In this document: positions 28,708 to 37,364 of the stretch, piece after piece
How the letters are laid out: the number at the start of each line of letters is the position of its first letter
Numbering within the stretch: position 1 is the stretch's first letter
Assembly (NCBI RefSeq): GCF_900637545.1
Contig: NZ_LR134376.1
Span: 1,383,001 to 1,447,000 of the forward strand
DNA: 64,000 nucleotides
Direction: 5' to 3'
Source of the DNA: Aeromonas encheleia
Lineage (GTDB): Bacteria; Pseudomonadota; Gammaproteobacteria; Enterobacterales; Aeromonadaceae
Made by a program: the position numbers and the translations under genes
The notes under the pieces: generated by a model
Database searches by the model: none
Told to the model about the DNA's origin: nothing
What the model saw: the letters and a program-made list of their open reading frames with translations, nothing else

Positions 28708-30531
28708 TCAGGCCGGGGCCGAGCCTGCCTCCTGCTCGCAGGGCAGGGTCAGTCGCGCCGAGTCCGGCAGCGCCTCATCCCGGGGCCAGCGAGCGAGCTG
28801 GCTGTCGGTGGTGCTCTCCACCACCTCATCGTCCTTGAACACCGGCTCGCGGTAGCTGCGGGTCATGCGCAGCGCCTGGTACATGTCGGGATAGAGGGTG
28901 ATCCCCTCGTCGCCGACCCGGATCCCCGCCTGCTGCAGCCAGTGGGTCATCTGGCCGTGGCGACCGGCCATCACCATGTGGATGCCGCGGCGCTTCAGCT
29001 CCTTGTGCAGCTCACCCACCATGCTCATCACGCTGATGTCCTGGTGGGTGAAGCAGGCGACGGCGTCGATCACCAGGCACTTGGGATTCTGGGGATCCTG
29101 CACCAGCAGCGCCAGCACCCGCCGCTTGAAGTAGGGGGCGTTGAAGTAGGTGAGCGGCGAGTTGAAGCGATAGACCAGGATGCCGGGAATGGCCTTGGCC
29201 TGCTCGTTGTCCCCCAGGGTGCGCACCACCCCCTCGTCATCCATGCCGAGCAACTGATCCGTTGGCCGCATCACGTTGCGCAGGAACTGGAACAGGCCGA
29301 GCAGGACGGCGAGGGTGATCCCCGGGATGACCCCCATGGCCAGCACGCTGACGAAGGTGATGAGGGCGAGCCAGAAGGCGGCGCGGTCGGAGTCGCGCAG
29401 CCCCCAGAGGCCGCGAAAGTCGGTCAGCGACAGCGAGGCCATCACCAGCACCACGCCGAGGGCGGCGGTGGGGATATATTGCAGCGGCGCCGTCAGGTAG
29501 AAGGTGACCAGGGCGATGATGAGGGCGGCGATGATGGAGACCAGCTGGCTCTTGCCGCCGTTGGCATCGTTGACCGCGGTGCGCGAGTCGGCGCCGCTGA
29601 TGGCGAAACCCTGGGAGAGGGCCGAGGCCAGGTTCGCCATCCCCAGCGCCCGGAACTCCTTGTCCGCATCTATCTCGTAGCCATTTTTGGCGGCGAAGCT
29701 GCGGGCGGTCAGCATCATGGAGACGAAGCTCACCATGGCCAGGTTGAGTGCCGGCAACACCAGCTCGCGCATCAGGCCGGGGGGGAACTCAGGCACCTGA
29801 AACTCCGGCAGGCCTGAGCCGATGGTGCCCAGGGTGGCGATGCCGAAGCGGCCGAGATCCAGGGCCCACACCAGGGCCGCCGTCACTATCATGGCCACCA
29901 TGGAGGAGGGCCAGGCGGGCCTGTAGCGCTTGGTCAGCACCAGGGTCAGCAGGGCCGTCAGGCTCATGGCCAGGGTCGGCAGGTGGGTCTGGGTGATGTA
30001 GCTGGCGCCGTTGAGGATGCGCTCTATCAGGTAACGCTCGCTGAAGGTGAAGCCGAAGATCTTGGAGAGCTGGCCCACCATGATGGTGATGGCCACCCCG
30101 TTGAGCAGCCCCATCAGAATGGGGCGGGAGAGGAAGTCCGCCAGCACCCCCAGCTTGAAGCGGCTGGCGATGAGGCACCAGAAGCCGGTCATGGCGGTCA
30201 TGGTCATCACCAGCTGCCATTGCAGGGTGGCGTTGCCGGCGGCGAGGGGGGTCACCACGGCGGCGATGACGGCGCAGGTGGCGGCATCCGGGCCGACGAT
30301 GAGCTGGCGGGAGGTGCCAAACAGTGCATAGACCAGCATGGGCAGTATGCAGGAGTAGAGGCCGACGATGGCACCCACCCCGGCCAGCTCCGCATAGGCG
30401 ATGGCCACGGGCAGGGCCACGGCGGCCACCGACAGGCCGGCGCGAAGGTCCGGCATCAGCCAGGCCCGCTGATATTGCAGCAGGGCGGCGAGGCCCGGCA
30501 GCCAGCGTTCGAGAGAGAAGAAGTCGCGCAT
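28708..30531 (-). CDS. SulP/SLC26 family anion transporter with STAS domain
   Basis: A 607-residue inner-membrane protein. The first ~410 residues form the SulP transport core (PDLRAGLSVAAVALPVAIAYAELAGV, QLIVGPDAATCAVIAAV, NLASALSQGFAISGADSRTAVNDANGGKSQL); residues ~450-560 form a cytoplasmic STAS domain (ILVYRFNSPLTYFNAPYF ... LVIDAVACFTHQDISVM). Members move sulfate, bicarbonate, C4-dicarboxylates or other anions; the actual substrate cannot be told. No adjacent carbonic anhydrase or sulfate gene gives a hint. Start ATG 30531; the ribosome site is weak. Confidence 0.88.
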   Translation of the reverse strand: MRDFFSLERWLPGLAALLQYQRAWLMPDLRAGLSVAAVALPVAIAYAELAGVGAIVGLYSCILPMLVYALFGTSRQLIVGPDAATCAVIAAVVTPLAAGNATLQWQLVMTMTAMTGFWCLIASRFKLGVLADFLSRPILMGLLNGVAITIMVGQLSKIFGFTFSERYLIERILNGASYITQTHLPTLAMSLTALLTLVLTKRYRPAWPSSMVAMIVTAALVWALDLGRFGIATLGTIGSGLPEFQVPEFPPGLMRELVLPALNLAMVSFVSMMLTARSFAAKNGYEIDADKEFRALGMANLASALSQGFAISGADSRTAVNDANGGKSQLVSIIAALIIALVTFYLTAPLQYIPTAALGVVLVMASLSLTDFRGLWGLRDSDRAAFWLALITFVSVLAMGVIPGITLAVLLGLFQFLRNVMRPTDQLLGMDDEGVVRTLGDNEQAKAIPGILVYRFNSPLTYFNAPYFKRRVLALLVQDPQNPKCLVIDAVACFTHQDISVMSMVGELHKELKRRGIHMVMAGRHGQMTHWLQQAGIRVGDEGITLYPDMYQALRMTRSYREPVFKDDEVVESTTDSQLARWPRDEALPDSARLTLPCEQEAGSAPA

Positions 30532-30601
30532 TAATTAACCCATTGAGTCATATAGATCTTTTTCTTAGTTTGCCCATGCATGGCGGGGCATTGCAACGGC
30601 G

Positions 30602-31198
30602 TTATGGCCACTCGACCTCAAGGTCCGGCCAGATGGATTGCCAACCCTTGTCCTGCACCCGTTGCACGAATACCTGGCTGTCCTGGCGGCATCTCGGGTT
30701 AGCGCTCACTCGCAGCGACCAGTTGGGGCCAAAGCCATAGGGGGCCAGCCACTCGAACTCGCCGTCTGGCAGCAACCTGACCCCGATGCAGGTGGGCACC
30801 TCCACCCAGTGACTGAGCGCTTCAAGACTGCTGGCAAAGGGGGGCACCTGCTGGCGGTGATGCATGCGCGCCTGATTGCGCACCTCCCAGCACTGCCCTG
30901 GCAGCCTCGCCGCCAGCCAGGCCTCGTGCGCCGCCTCGGCCAGCCCGTCGGGATCCCCCTGATCCAGATAGATGAGGTCGATGTCGTTGAGCTGGGTCGG
31001 CACCGTTTTCTGGTGCAGGTGATCCCAGATCAGGTTGCGCACGAAGCCGGCGCCCAGCGCCCAGTCGGGCAGGGCCAGCTCCCGCGCCGCCCGCAGGCAG
31101 GCCATGCGCATGGGATCGGCGCGCAGCAGATCTTCAGTGCGTGCCTGGAGGTGCCTCTGTTCAGTCATGGCCGAGGTGGCTGTGGCGGTGGCGTGCAT
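30602..31198 (-). CDS. nucleotidyltransferase family protein (DUF925)
   Basis: A 198-residue protein of the NTP_transf_6/DUF925 family. WALGAGFVRNLIWDHLH followed by LNDIDLIYLD is the family's nucleotidyltransferase-fold signature, with the Asp pair as putative metal ligands. WLAPYGFGPNWSLRVSANP near the end is also typical. The substrate is unknown. Its ATG at 31198 overlaps the stop of the GNAT gene (TGATG) behind an AAGGG, so the two are coupled in a two-gene operon. Confidence 0.75.
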   Translation of the reverse strand: MHATATATSAMTEQRHLQARTEDLLRADPMRMACLRAARELALPDWALGAGFVRNLIWDHLHQKTVPTQLNDIDLIYLDQGDPDGLAEAAHEAWLAARLPGQCWEVRNQARMHHRQQVPPFASSLEALSHWVEVPTCIGVRLLPDGEFEWLAPYGFGPNWSLRVSANPRCRQDSQVFVQRVQDKGWQSIWPDLEVEWP

Positions 31199-31461
31199 CA
31201 GCCCTTCCCGCCATGACGGCGCAACCAGACGTCGACATAGCTGCAGCTGGCCACTATGGTCAGCCCCTGCGCCTGGCACCAGTCATGGAAGCTGCGCGCC
31301 AGCCGATCGGCGATCCCCTGTCCCCTCAGCTCGGAGGGCACCTGGGTGCTGCAGGCATCGACCGTGCTCGCATCCAGCCAGCGGTAGCTGAGTCGCGATG
31401 TCTTGCCGTCCACCACGCAGATGAACTGCTGCTGGTCGGGTTGATGAAGAATGTCGCTCAT
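31198..31461 (-). CDS. small GNAT-type acetyltransferase (YjdJ/COG2388-like)
   Basis: An 87-residue protein of the minimal GNAT family (COG2388). SRLSYRWLD is the central strand, STQVPSELRGQGIADRLARSFHDWC is motif A with the acetyl-CoA pyrophosphate loop (R-G-Q-G-I-A), and VASCSYVDVWLRRH is the closing strand-helix. These very short GNAT proteins lack the usual N-terminal substrate domain and their acceptor is unknown. Start ATG 31461 with GGAG upstream; coupled to the nucleotidyltransferase gene. Confidence 0.8.
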   Translation of the reverse strand: MSDILHQPDQQQFICVVDGKTSRLSYRWLDASTVDACSTQVPSELRGQGIADRLARSFHDWCQAQGLTIVASCSYVDVWLRRHGGKG

Positions 31462-31619
31462 GGGGGCTCCTCAAAGGGTGGGGAAGGGGTATCAGAGCAT
31501 GCTGGCCGGACTTTGCCAACCGTGCTCTTTGCCGGCCGATGATGCTCGCTTACACTGGCCGGCCGGCGAGCGGTTCGCTAGGCAAGGTATAGAACAGTTA
31601 GCAGAGGATGGATCCCCTT

Positions 31620-32497
31620 ATGGCCTTCGCCACCCTGGACAGTCTGATCGGCAATACCCCGTTGCTGCGTCTGCAGCGCATCAATCCCCATTCAAGGGTG
31701 ACGCTGCTGGTGAAGCTGGAGGGCAACAACCCCGCCGGCTCGGTCAAGGACAGGCCGGCCCTGAACCTCATCAAGGCGGCGGAGGCGAGTGGCCGCTTGC
31801 TGCCAGGCGCGCGGCTCATTGAGGCCACCTCCGGCAACACCGGCATAGCCCTGGCCATGGTGGCGGCGGCCCGAGGGTACAAGATGCGAGCAACATGAGC
31901 CAGGAGCGGCGGGACGCTATGCAGGCCTACGGCGCCGAGCTGGTGCTGGTGGCGGATGGCATGGAGGGGGCGCGGGATCTGGCGCTCAGTATGCAGGCGC
32001 GCGGCGAGGGGCTGGTGCTGGATCAGTTCAACAACCCGGCCAACCCGGATGCCCACTATCAGTCGACCGGCCCCGAGATCTGGCACCAGAGCGAGGGGGC
32101 AATCACTCACTTCGTCTCGGCCATGGGCACCACGGGCACCATCATGGGGGTCTCCCGCTACCTCAAGGAGCAGAACCCGGCGGTGCAGATAATCGGCCTG
32201 CAACCGGCCGAGGGGAGCCAGATCCCGGGTATCCGCCGCTGGCCCGCCGCCTACCAGCCCGCCATCTTCGAGCCAGAGCGGGTAGATCGGGTGCTGGATG
32301 TGACCCAGGACGAGGCGCTCACCATGATGCGCCGGCTGGCGCGGGAGGAGGGGATCTGCTGCGGGGTCAGCTCGGGTGGCGCCGTGGCGGGGGCCCTGCG
32401 GGTGGCGGCCGAGCTGAGCCAGGGGGTGGTGGTGGCCATCATCTGCGATCGGGGGGATCGCTACCTCTCCACCGGGGTGTTCACGCCGCCGGCCTGA
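31620..32497 (+). pseudogene. cysM: cysM (cysteine synthase B), disrupted by an apparent 13-base deletion
   Basis: Two adjacent frames together spell CysM, which makes cysteine from O-acetylserine and sulfide or thiosulfate. The first part ends at 31898 and holds the PLP Lys ([15 protein letters not shown]) and the [11 protein letters not shown] loop; the second opens at 31895 with [16 protein letters not shown] and runs to the end, including FVSAMGTTGTIMGVSRYL and CGVSSGGAVAGAL. Between them the usual GY-M-LLMP-NMSQERR text is missing about four codons plus one base: GGGTACAAGATGCG joins directly to AGCAACATGAGC. The frame shifts to a TGA that overlaps an ATG. Most likely inactive, unless the halves are made separately and assemble. 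Start taken at ATG 31620; ATG 31608 is possible. Confidence 0.85.
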
Positions 32498-32580
32498 CTC
32501 CTCATGTCATCAGCTGTGAGCCGATGCCAGGCAGCATACCGGCATCGGCAGTGCTCTCGCCTCGGCCCGCCGATCCTCCT

Positions 32581-33765
32581 CTATTCCCACACCTGCTCCA
32601 GCAGCGCCAGCAGCTGCTCCCGATCTGCATCCTTGCGGTTATAGAGCAGGGCGCCGTCGTTGATGGCGAGATCCCGGATTTCGGCGAGCACGGCTCTGTC
32701 GGTCACCCCCGCCTCCGCCAAGGTGCGTGGCAGCCGCACCGCCTGCCACAGGCTGTCGCGCAGGATGCACAAGGCATCCAGGCTGGCCTGGGCTCGCATG
32801 GCGGCGGGGGTGGCCGCGAAGCGCTCCGCCCCCACCAGCGGCAGCAGCAGGCGGGCCAGCTCCTCATCGATGCCGGGCCTGTTGTAGTCGAGCACGGCGG
32901 GCAGGAACAGGTTCATGCACAGACCGTGGGGCAGATGGCAGCGGGCCCCCAGGCTGTGGCCGAGGGCGTGTACCAGCCCCACCATGGAGTTGGAAAACGC
33001 CATGCCCGCCAGGGTGGAGCCCTCCGCCAGTTGCAGCCGCAGCGCCGGATCCTGCGGGCGCACCAGCACCTGCGGCAGGGCGTCGGCTATCTTCTCCACC
33101 GCCATCAGGGCCAGGGCGTCGCTGACCGGGTTCTTGGCATTGCCGATGAAGGCCTCGATGGCGTGGGTCATGGCGTCCATGGCGGTGGCGGCGGTGATGG
33201 GCAGCGGCAGCCCCTGGCTGAGGCGCGGGTCCAGCACCGCCAGTTGGGGCAGCAGGAAGGGGGAGGTGAAGGGCAGTTTGCGCCCGCTCCCTTCGTCCCG
33301 GATCACCGCCACCTGGGTGACCTCGGAGCCGGTGCCGGCGGTGGTCGGCACCGCCGCCAGCGGCCTCAATGGCCGGGTCAGGCAGCCGGCCCCGGCGTGA
33401 TCCAGCAGCCGCTCTCCCCCCAGGCTGGCGAGGATGTTGACCGCCTTGGCGGTATCTATGACGGAGCCGCCGCCGAGCGCCACCAGGCTGTCACACCCCA
33501 GCTCCCGGTAACGGGCGGCGATGCGCTCCACCACGGCGGTGGAGGAGTCGGCCGGGATCTCGTCCCAGCAGGCGGCCACCGGTAGCCCGCCCTCGGCCAG
33601 CACCTGGCTCAGCAGGGTGGCGAGCCCGCTGCCGCTGACCCCCTTGTCGGTGAGCAGCAGCGGGCGGGTGGCTCCCAGCGCCATCAGCTCGCCGGCCAGC
33701 TGCTCCAGCGCCTGCTCCCCCGCCATCAGCTTGACCGGGCAGAAGAAATCATAATATCGGCTCAT
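32581..33765 (-). CDS. iron-containing alcohol dehydrogenase
   Basis: A 394-residue group III (Fe-dependent) alcohol dehydrogenase. LVALGGGSVIDTAKAVNIL is the NAD(P) Gly-rich motif, AAVPTTAGTGSEVTQVAVI the family signature, AATAMDAMTHAIEAFIG carries the Asp and His metal ligands, and GLVHALGHSLGARCHLPHGLCMNLFLP the other two His. It probably interconverts an alcohol and an aldehyde; substrate unknown. It is the last gene of the operon led by the aldehyde dehydrogenase, 71 bases after the SCP2-like gene, which fits an aldehyde-detoxifying or alcohol-oxidising pathway. Confidence 0.88.
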   Translation of the reverse strand: MSRYYDFFCPVKLMAGEQALEQLAGELMALGATRPLLLTDKGVSGSGLATLLSQVLAEGGLPVAACWDEIPADSSTAVVERIAARYRELGCDSLVALGGGSVIDTAKAVNILASLGGERLLDHAGAGCLTRPLRPLAAVPTTAGTGSEVTQVAVIRDEGSGRKLPFTSPFLLPQLAVLDPRLSQGLPLPITAATAMDAMTHAIEAFIGNAKNPVSDALALMAVEKIADALPQVLVRPQDPALRLQLAEGSTLAGMAFSNSMVGLVHALGHSLGARCHLPHGLCMNLFLPAVLDYNRPGIDEELARLLLPLVGAERFAATPAAMRAQASLDALCILRDSLWQAVRLPRTLAEAGVTDRAVLAEIRDLAINDGALLYNRKDADREQLLALLEQVWE

Positions 33766-33836
33766 CTCGTCACTCCTGGTACTCGGTCAATTCAAAGGAT
33801 CCTGCAAGGCAATTGTTTCAGTCCGTGGCGGCCCGG

Positions 33837-34340
33837 TCAGCCGGTCAGCAACCCCAGATAGATGCGGCCGGCGCGGCTCAGCTTGTCGGCGGGATCCGGA
33901 TAGTGGCGCAGCAGTGGCCGTACCATGAAGGCGGGCAGGATCAGGGACTGCAACTGCTCCAGCCCGCGCACCAGGTGCATGGCGGCCGTGATATCCCCCT
34001 CCACCAGCAGCCGGTTCTCGCAGAAGGCCTGGTTGATGCCGAGGCGAAAGCTGAGCACCCGAAAGGCGATGGCGGGGTGCTTGAAGCAGACTCGCAGCGA
34101 GTGGGGCGCCGGCGTGGCGGGGGCCCCGCAGCGCCAGCGTCCGGCCACTTTATGGAGGGTCAGCCCATGGCGCAGTCCATGTACCTCCAGCCGGATGCAG
34201 AGCCCCTCGGGCAGCGGGGCCAGCTCGCGGCGCACCGCCTCGTCGACCCGGGCGGCACGGCACAGGGTGCGGCCAATGATCCAGAGCAGGGCGGTGATCC
34301 AGCCGCGGCGACCGGCGGCGAGCAGGGTATCAGGCGTCAT
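33837..34340 (-). CDS. SCP2-like lipid-binding-fold protein (tentative)
   Basis: A 167-residue protein from ATG 34340, overlapping the end of the TetR gene by 11 bases. The order of strands and the stretch FRLGINQAFCENRLLVEGDITAAMHLVRGLEQLQ recall the SCP2 sterol-carrier fold as found in UbiT-like proteins (FxxRLxxEGDxxLGxxVxNLxxxIE). That is a pattern match by eye, not a firm assignment. No signal peptide. In this operon it may bind a hydrophobic substrate, perhaps a long-chain or aromatic aldehyde. Confidence 0.5.
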   Translation of the reverse strand: MTPDTLLAAGRRGWITALLWIIGRTLCRAARVDEAVRRELAPLPEGLCIRLEVHGLRHGLTLHKVAGRWRCGAPATPAPHSLRVCFKHPAIAFRVLSFRLGINQAFCENRLLVEGDITAAMHLVRGLEQLQSLILPAFMVRPLLRHYPDPADKLSRAGRIYLGLLTG

Positions 34341-34908
34341 GGCGCCCCCTGGCGATGGCGGACCAGAACAGGGCGAAGGCGCTGGCCTGCCAGTCGGGGT
34401 CTCGTCCCAGCTCGGGCTCGTCGACAAACAGCGAGGCGCAGGCCAGGAACTGGCTCTGGCAGACCTCCAGCATCAGGGCCGGGGGGGCTTGCCTCAGCTC
34501 GCCACTGGCCAGCCCCTGGCTCAAGAGCTGTGGCAGGAAACCCAGGGTGTCGCGCAGGATCTGGCTGCGCAGCGGCCGCGCCAGCAGGGGGGAGTGGAAG
34601 AATCCCAGCACGAACTTGAGCTCGTGGGGGTGGGCCTGCATCCAGTCCATCGCCTGGTGCCAGTAGTGCCGGGCCTGGCTCTCGAGCGGCAGGGCCGGGT
34701 CCGCCTCGCGGATGGCGGCGCCGAGGCGCTGCTTGATGTCCTGATAGAGCTGCTGGATCAGCAGCTCCTTGCTGGGAAAGTGGTGAAACAGGGTGCCGTT
34801 GGCCACCCCGGCCGCCTTGGCGATGCGGGCGGTGGCGGCACCCTGCAGGCCATCCTCGGCGCACAGGGCGAGGGCGGCATCCAGGATCTGGCGGCGCTTG
34901 TCGGTCAT
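34330..34908 (-). CDS. TetR/AcrR family regulator
   Basis: A 192-residue regulator. The N-terminal ~55 residues form the TetR helix-turn-helix: RRQILDAALALCAEDGLQGAATARIAKAAGVANGTLFHHFPSKELLIQQLY. The C-terminal part is an all-helical ligand domain. It lies between the aldehyde dehydrogenase gene (nine bases upstream) and the SCP2-like gene (overlapping), so it is produced from the operon it probably represses. An inverted repeat just before the first gene (36369-36395) is the likely operator. The inducer may be an aldehyde, by analogy. Confidence 0.9.
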   Translation of the reverse strand: MTDKRRQILDAALALCAEDGLQGAATARIAKAAGVANGTLFHHFPSKELLIQQLYQDIKQRLGAAIREADPALPLESQARHYWHQAMDWMQAHPHELKFVLGFFHSPLLARPLRSQILRDTLGFLPQLLSQGLASGELRQAPPALMLEVCQSQFLACASLFVDEPELGRDPDWQASAFALFWSAIARGRHDA

Positions 34909-34917
34909 GGTGCTCTC

Positions 34918-36351
34918 CTAGCGCAGGAACAGGGCCATCATCAGCCGCTGGTACCAGCGCCGATAGGGGGGGTGGATCAGGGCGCCGGTGCTGAACCGGC
35001 CACGGCGCAACACCGTCTTGGCCTTGGAGAAGGTGAGAAAGCCCTCGTGGCCGTGGTAGTGCCCCATGCCGGAGGCGCCGATGCCGCCGAAGGGGGCATC
35101 GTCCGCCGCCACCTGGAACAGGCTCTCGTTGATGGCCATGCCGCCGGCGTGGGTCTCCCGGATGAGCCGCGTCTGCAGCGCCGGGTCCAGGCTCATCAGA
35201 TAGAGCGCGAGGGGGCGGGGCCGCGCCGCTATGTAGGCGAGCGCCTCGTCGAGGCTGTCGTAGGGCACCAGCGGCAGCAGGGGACCGAAGATCTCCTGCT
35301 GCATCAGCTGGCAATGGCCGGGCACCTCGGTCAGCAGGTGGGGCACCAGCCGCCGGGTGGCGTCATCCCGGGCGGGGGAGGCGCAGGCATGGAGCTGGGC
35401 ACCCGCCTGCTCCGCCTCCGCCAGCCAGGTGGTGAGGCGCTCATACTGGCGGGCATTGATGATGGCGCCGTAATCCGGGCTGCCGAGTCCCTTGGGATAG
35501 AGTCGGCTGAAGTGGCGCCGATAGGCCTCAATGAAGGAGTGCTCCTGCCCCCGTGGCAGCAGCACATAGTCGGGGGCCACGCAGATCTGGCCGGCGTTGA
35601 GGCTCTTGCCGAAGATCATCCGCTCCACCGCCAGGGCCATCGGCATGTCGGGGGCGATGAGGCAGGGGCTCTTGCCGCCGAGCTCCAGGGTGAGCGGGGT
35701 GAGCTGGGGGGCTGCCGCCGCCATCACCTGCCGCCCCACCGCGGTCGAGCCGGTGAACAGCAGATGATCGAAGGGCAGGGCGCTGAAGGCGGCCGCCAGC
35801 TGGGCATCCCCCTCGACGACGGTCAGCCGCTGCTCATCGAACACCTCCGCCAGCAGGGTGCGCAACACGGCATTGGTGTGGGGGGTGAACTCGGAGAGCT
35901 TGAGCATGGCGCTGTTGCCGGCGGCGATGGCGCTGATGAGGGGGCCCAGGCTCAGCATCACCGGGAAGTTCCAGGGCACCATGATGCCGACCACGCCGAG
36001 CGGCTGGTAGTGGACCTCGACCCTGGCGGGGGTCAGCAGCAAGCCGGCGTGACGGCGCTGGGGCTTCATCCAGCGCTTGAGCCGCTTCTGGCTGTAGTTG
36101 ATCTGCATGACGCAGGGCAGGATGTCGGCAATCAGGGAGTCGTAGTCGCTGCGCCGGCCATAATCCCGGGCCAGGGCGTCGCACAGCCCCTGCTTGTGGG
36201 CGAGCAGGCTGCGCTTGAGTTGCAGCAGCAGGGCGCTGCGCTCGCCGTGGCTCGGCATGGGGTGAGCCTGGTACGCCTGCTTGAGACGAATGAGCCGCTC
36301 GGCCAGGGCAAACTTGTCGGTAGGGGGGGATTGCAACTGTCTCGCTTCCAT
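34918..36351 (-). CDS. aldehyde dehydrogenase, coniferyl aldehyde dehydrogenase-like
   Basis: A 477-residue NAD(P)-dependent aldehyde dehydrogenase. MVPWNFPVMLSLGPLISAIAAGNSAMLKLSE binds cofactor, LLFTGSTAVGRQVMAAAA is the Gly motif, LTLELGGKSPCLI carries the general base Glu, NAGQICVAPDYVL the catalytic Cys, and QEIFGPLLPLVPYDSLDEAL the late motif. The C terminus (GRFSTGALIHPPYRRWYQRLM) is typical of the coniferyl-aldehyde dehydrogenase group, which also includes medium- and long-chain aldehyde enzymes. I chose ATG 36351; a TTG at 36366 would overlap the operator region. First gene of a four-gene operon. Confidence 0.88.
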   Translation of the reverse strand: MEARQLQSPPTDKFALAERLIRLKQAYQAHPMPSHGERSALLLQLKRSLLAHKQGLCDALARDYGRRSDYDSLIADILPCVMQINYSQKRLKRWMKPQRRHAGLLLTPARVEVHYQPLGVVGIMVPWNFPVMLSLGPLISAIAAGNSAMLKLSEFTPHTNAVLRTLLAEVFDEQRLTVVEGDAQLAAAFSALPFDHLLFTGSTAVGRQVMAAAAPQLTPLTLELGGKSPCLIAPDMPMALAVERMIFGKSLNAGQICVAPDYVLLPRGQEHSFIEAYRRHFSRLYPKGLGSPDYGAIINARQYERLTTWLAEAEQAGAQLHACASPARDDATRRLVPHLLTEVPGHCQLMQQEIFGPLLPLVPYDSLDEALAYIAARPRPLALYLMSLDPALQTRLIRETHAGGMAINESLFQVAADDAPFGGIGASGMGHYHGHEGFLTFSKAKTVLRRGRFSTGALIHPPYRRWYQRLMMALFLR

Positions 36352-36368
36352 GGAGGCTCCGCTCAAGA

Positions 36369-36395
36369 TTTGGCCGACTGATTAGTCGGTCCAAA
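36369..36395. promoter_or_regulatory. likely operator of the aldehyde dehydrogenase operon
   Basis: TTTGG (36369-36373) and CCAAA (36391-36395) enclose CGACT (36375-36379) and AGTCG (36384-36388): a 27-base imperfect dyad directly before the aldehyde dehydrogenase start. Its size and place fit a TetR dimer site. Confidence 0.6.
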
Positions 36396-36561
36396 TGTAC
36401 TGCCTGGTTGCAGCTTTGTAAACAGGGGGCTGGGGTTGCGTTGAGGGGGAGAGGATGAGGTGGCCAGAACTGTGTTCAGCGCCACAGTTTCAGGGGGCCG
36501 AGGTTGGCTGACTATCCAATAAGGGATAGTTTTTATTATCCATCCAGAGAGAGAGCCGCAC

Positions 36562-36855
36562 ATGACAAGGGAACTGCACAGCCTGTTGACCCGGCTGGAC
36601 GATGTGATCGAGCGTATGCCTGACTGTTTCAACACCTATGAGTTTGCCCAGAAGCTGGCACTGCAACATCAGCGCGAGTTCTTCGCCGCGGGTCACTCCC
36701 TGGCGGAGCAGGAGGGCCGCCTGTTGCAGGTATTGCATCAGAAGATTGCCGAGGCGCTGGCCGGCAGCGACAGGGTGATCGAGGGCGCCCTGCTGCCCTG
36801 CGTCACCCCCTGGGGGGAAAAAGCGGTCTCGCCGCGCTGGCACCGCAAGCATTGA
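36562..36855 (+). CDS. hypothetical protein, helical
   Basis: A 97-residue soluble protein, largely helical (TRELHSLLTRLDDVIERMPDCFNTYEFAQKLALQHQREFFAAG, then EGRLLQVLHQKIAEALA). No recognised domain. Two Cys (in PDCFN and LPCVT) are not arranged as a metal motif. GAGAGAGAG lies about six bases before the ATG and a strong terminator follows, so the gene looks real and monocistronic. It is divergent from the aldehyde dehydrogenase operon, whose operator lies in the shared gap. Function unknown. Confidence 0.6.
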   Translation: MTRELHSLLTRLDDVIERMPDCFNTYEFAQKLALQHQREFFAAGHSLAEQEGRLLQVLHQKIAEALAGSDRVIEGALLPCVTPWGEKAVSPRWHRKH

Positions 36856-36872
36856 GTCGTTGAACGCGAAAA

Positions 36873-36900
36873 CGAAGAAGGCCCATCAGGGCCTTCTTCG
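36873..36900. terminator. bidirectional terminator
   Basis: CGAAGAAGGCCC (36873-36884) pairs perfectly with GGGCCTTCTTCG (36889-36900), loop ATCA. It separates the convergent hypothetical gene and the NlpC/P60 gene. Confidence 0.8.
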
Positions 36901-36914
36901 TTATGGACGCTTGG

Positions 36915-37364
36915 CTATTGGGTCAGCCGGCGCGCCTGCCAGTAGCGACTGTTCCAGTACACATTGTCGAGCCGGGAGCGGATCACCCCCTTGCTGGTGG
37001 AGGCGTGAATGAACTCCCCCGCGCCTGTGTAGACGCCGACGTGGTACTGCTGCCAGCCGGTCTTGAAGAACACCAGATCGCCATATTGCAGGCGGTAGCG
37101 ATCCACGGGTCGGCCCAGATTGGCCTGGGACTCCGTGGTTCTGGGCAGCTCGAAGCCCAGCACCTGGCTGTAGGCGAGCTGGGTGAAGGCGGAGCAGTCT
37201 AGGCCTGCGCGATTGGTGCCGCCCATGCGATAGGGGACGCCGCGCCACTGCTGGTAGAAGCCGTCGAAGGCACCGCTCTGGCGGGCAGGGGAGGCTGGCT
37301 CGGGCGTACTGGAACAGGCGGCCAGCAACAGGACCAGCAGGGGCAGCAGCAACGTGCGAAACAT
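36915..37364 (-). CDS. NlpC/P60 family lipoprotein endopeptidase
   Basis: A 149-residue cell-wall peptidase. The N terminus MFRTLLLPLLVLLLAACSST is a lipoprotein signal with lipobox LAAC and Cys17. The catalytic domain follows: RMGGTNRAGLDCSAFTQLAYSQ with the nucleophile Cys, GWQQYHVGVYTGAGEFIHAST with the two His. Small lipoproteins of this type (NlpC, MepS/Spr) cut peptidoglycan stem or cross-link peptides in the periplasm from an outer-membrane anchor. Which of these it corresponds to is unclear, and adjacent genes give no hint. Confidence 0.9.
   Translation of the reverse strand: MFRTLLLPLLVLLLAACSSTPEPASPARQSGAFDGFYQQWRGVPYRMGGTNRAGLDCSAFTQLAYSQVLGFELPRTTESQANLGRPVDRYRLQYGDLVFFKTGWQQYHVGVYTGAGEFIHASTSKGVIRSRLDNVYWNSRYWQARRLTQ

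Noticed and set aside
33925..36381. 818-codon plus-strand frame opposite the aldehyde dehydrogenase operon
   Set aside because: Same cause; the minus-strand genes have catalytic motifs and ribosome sites, this frame has none.
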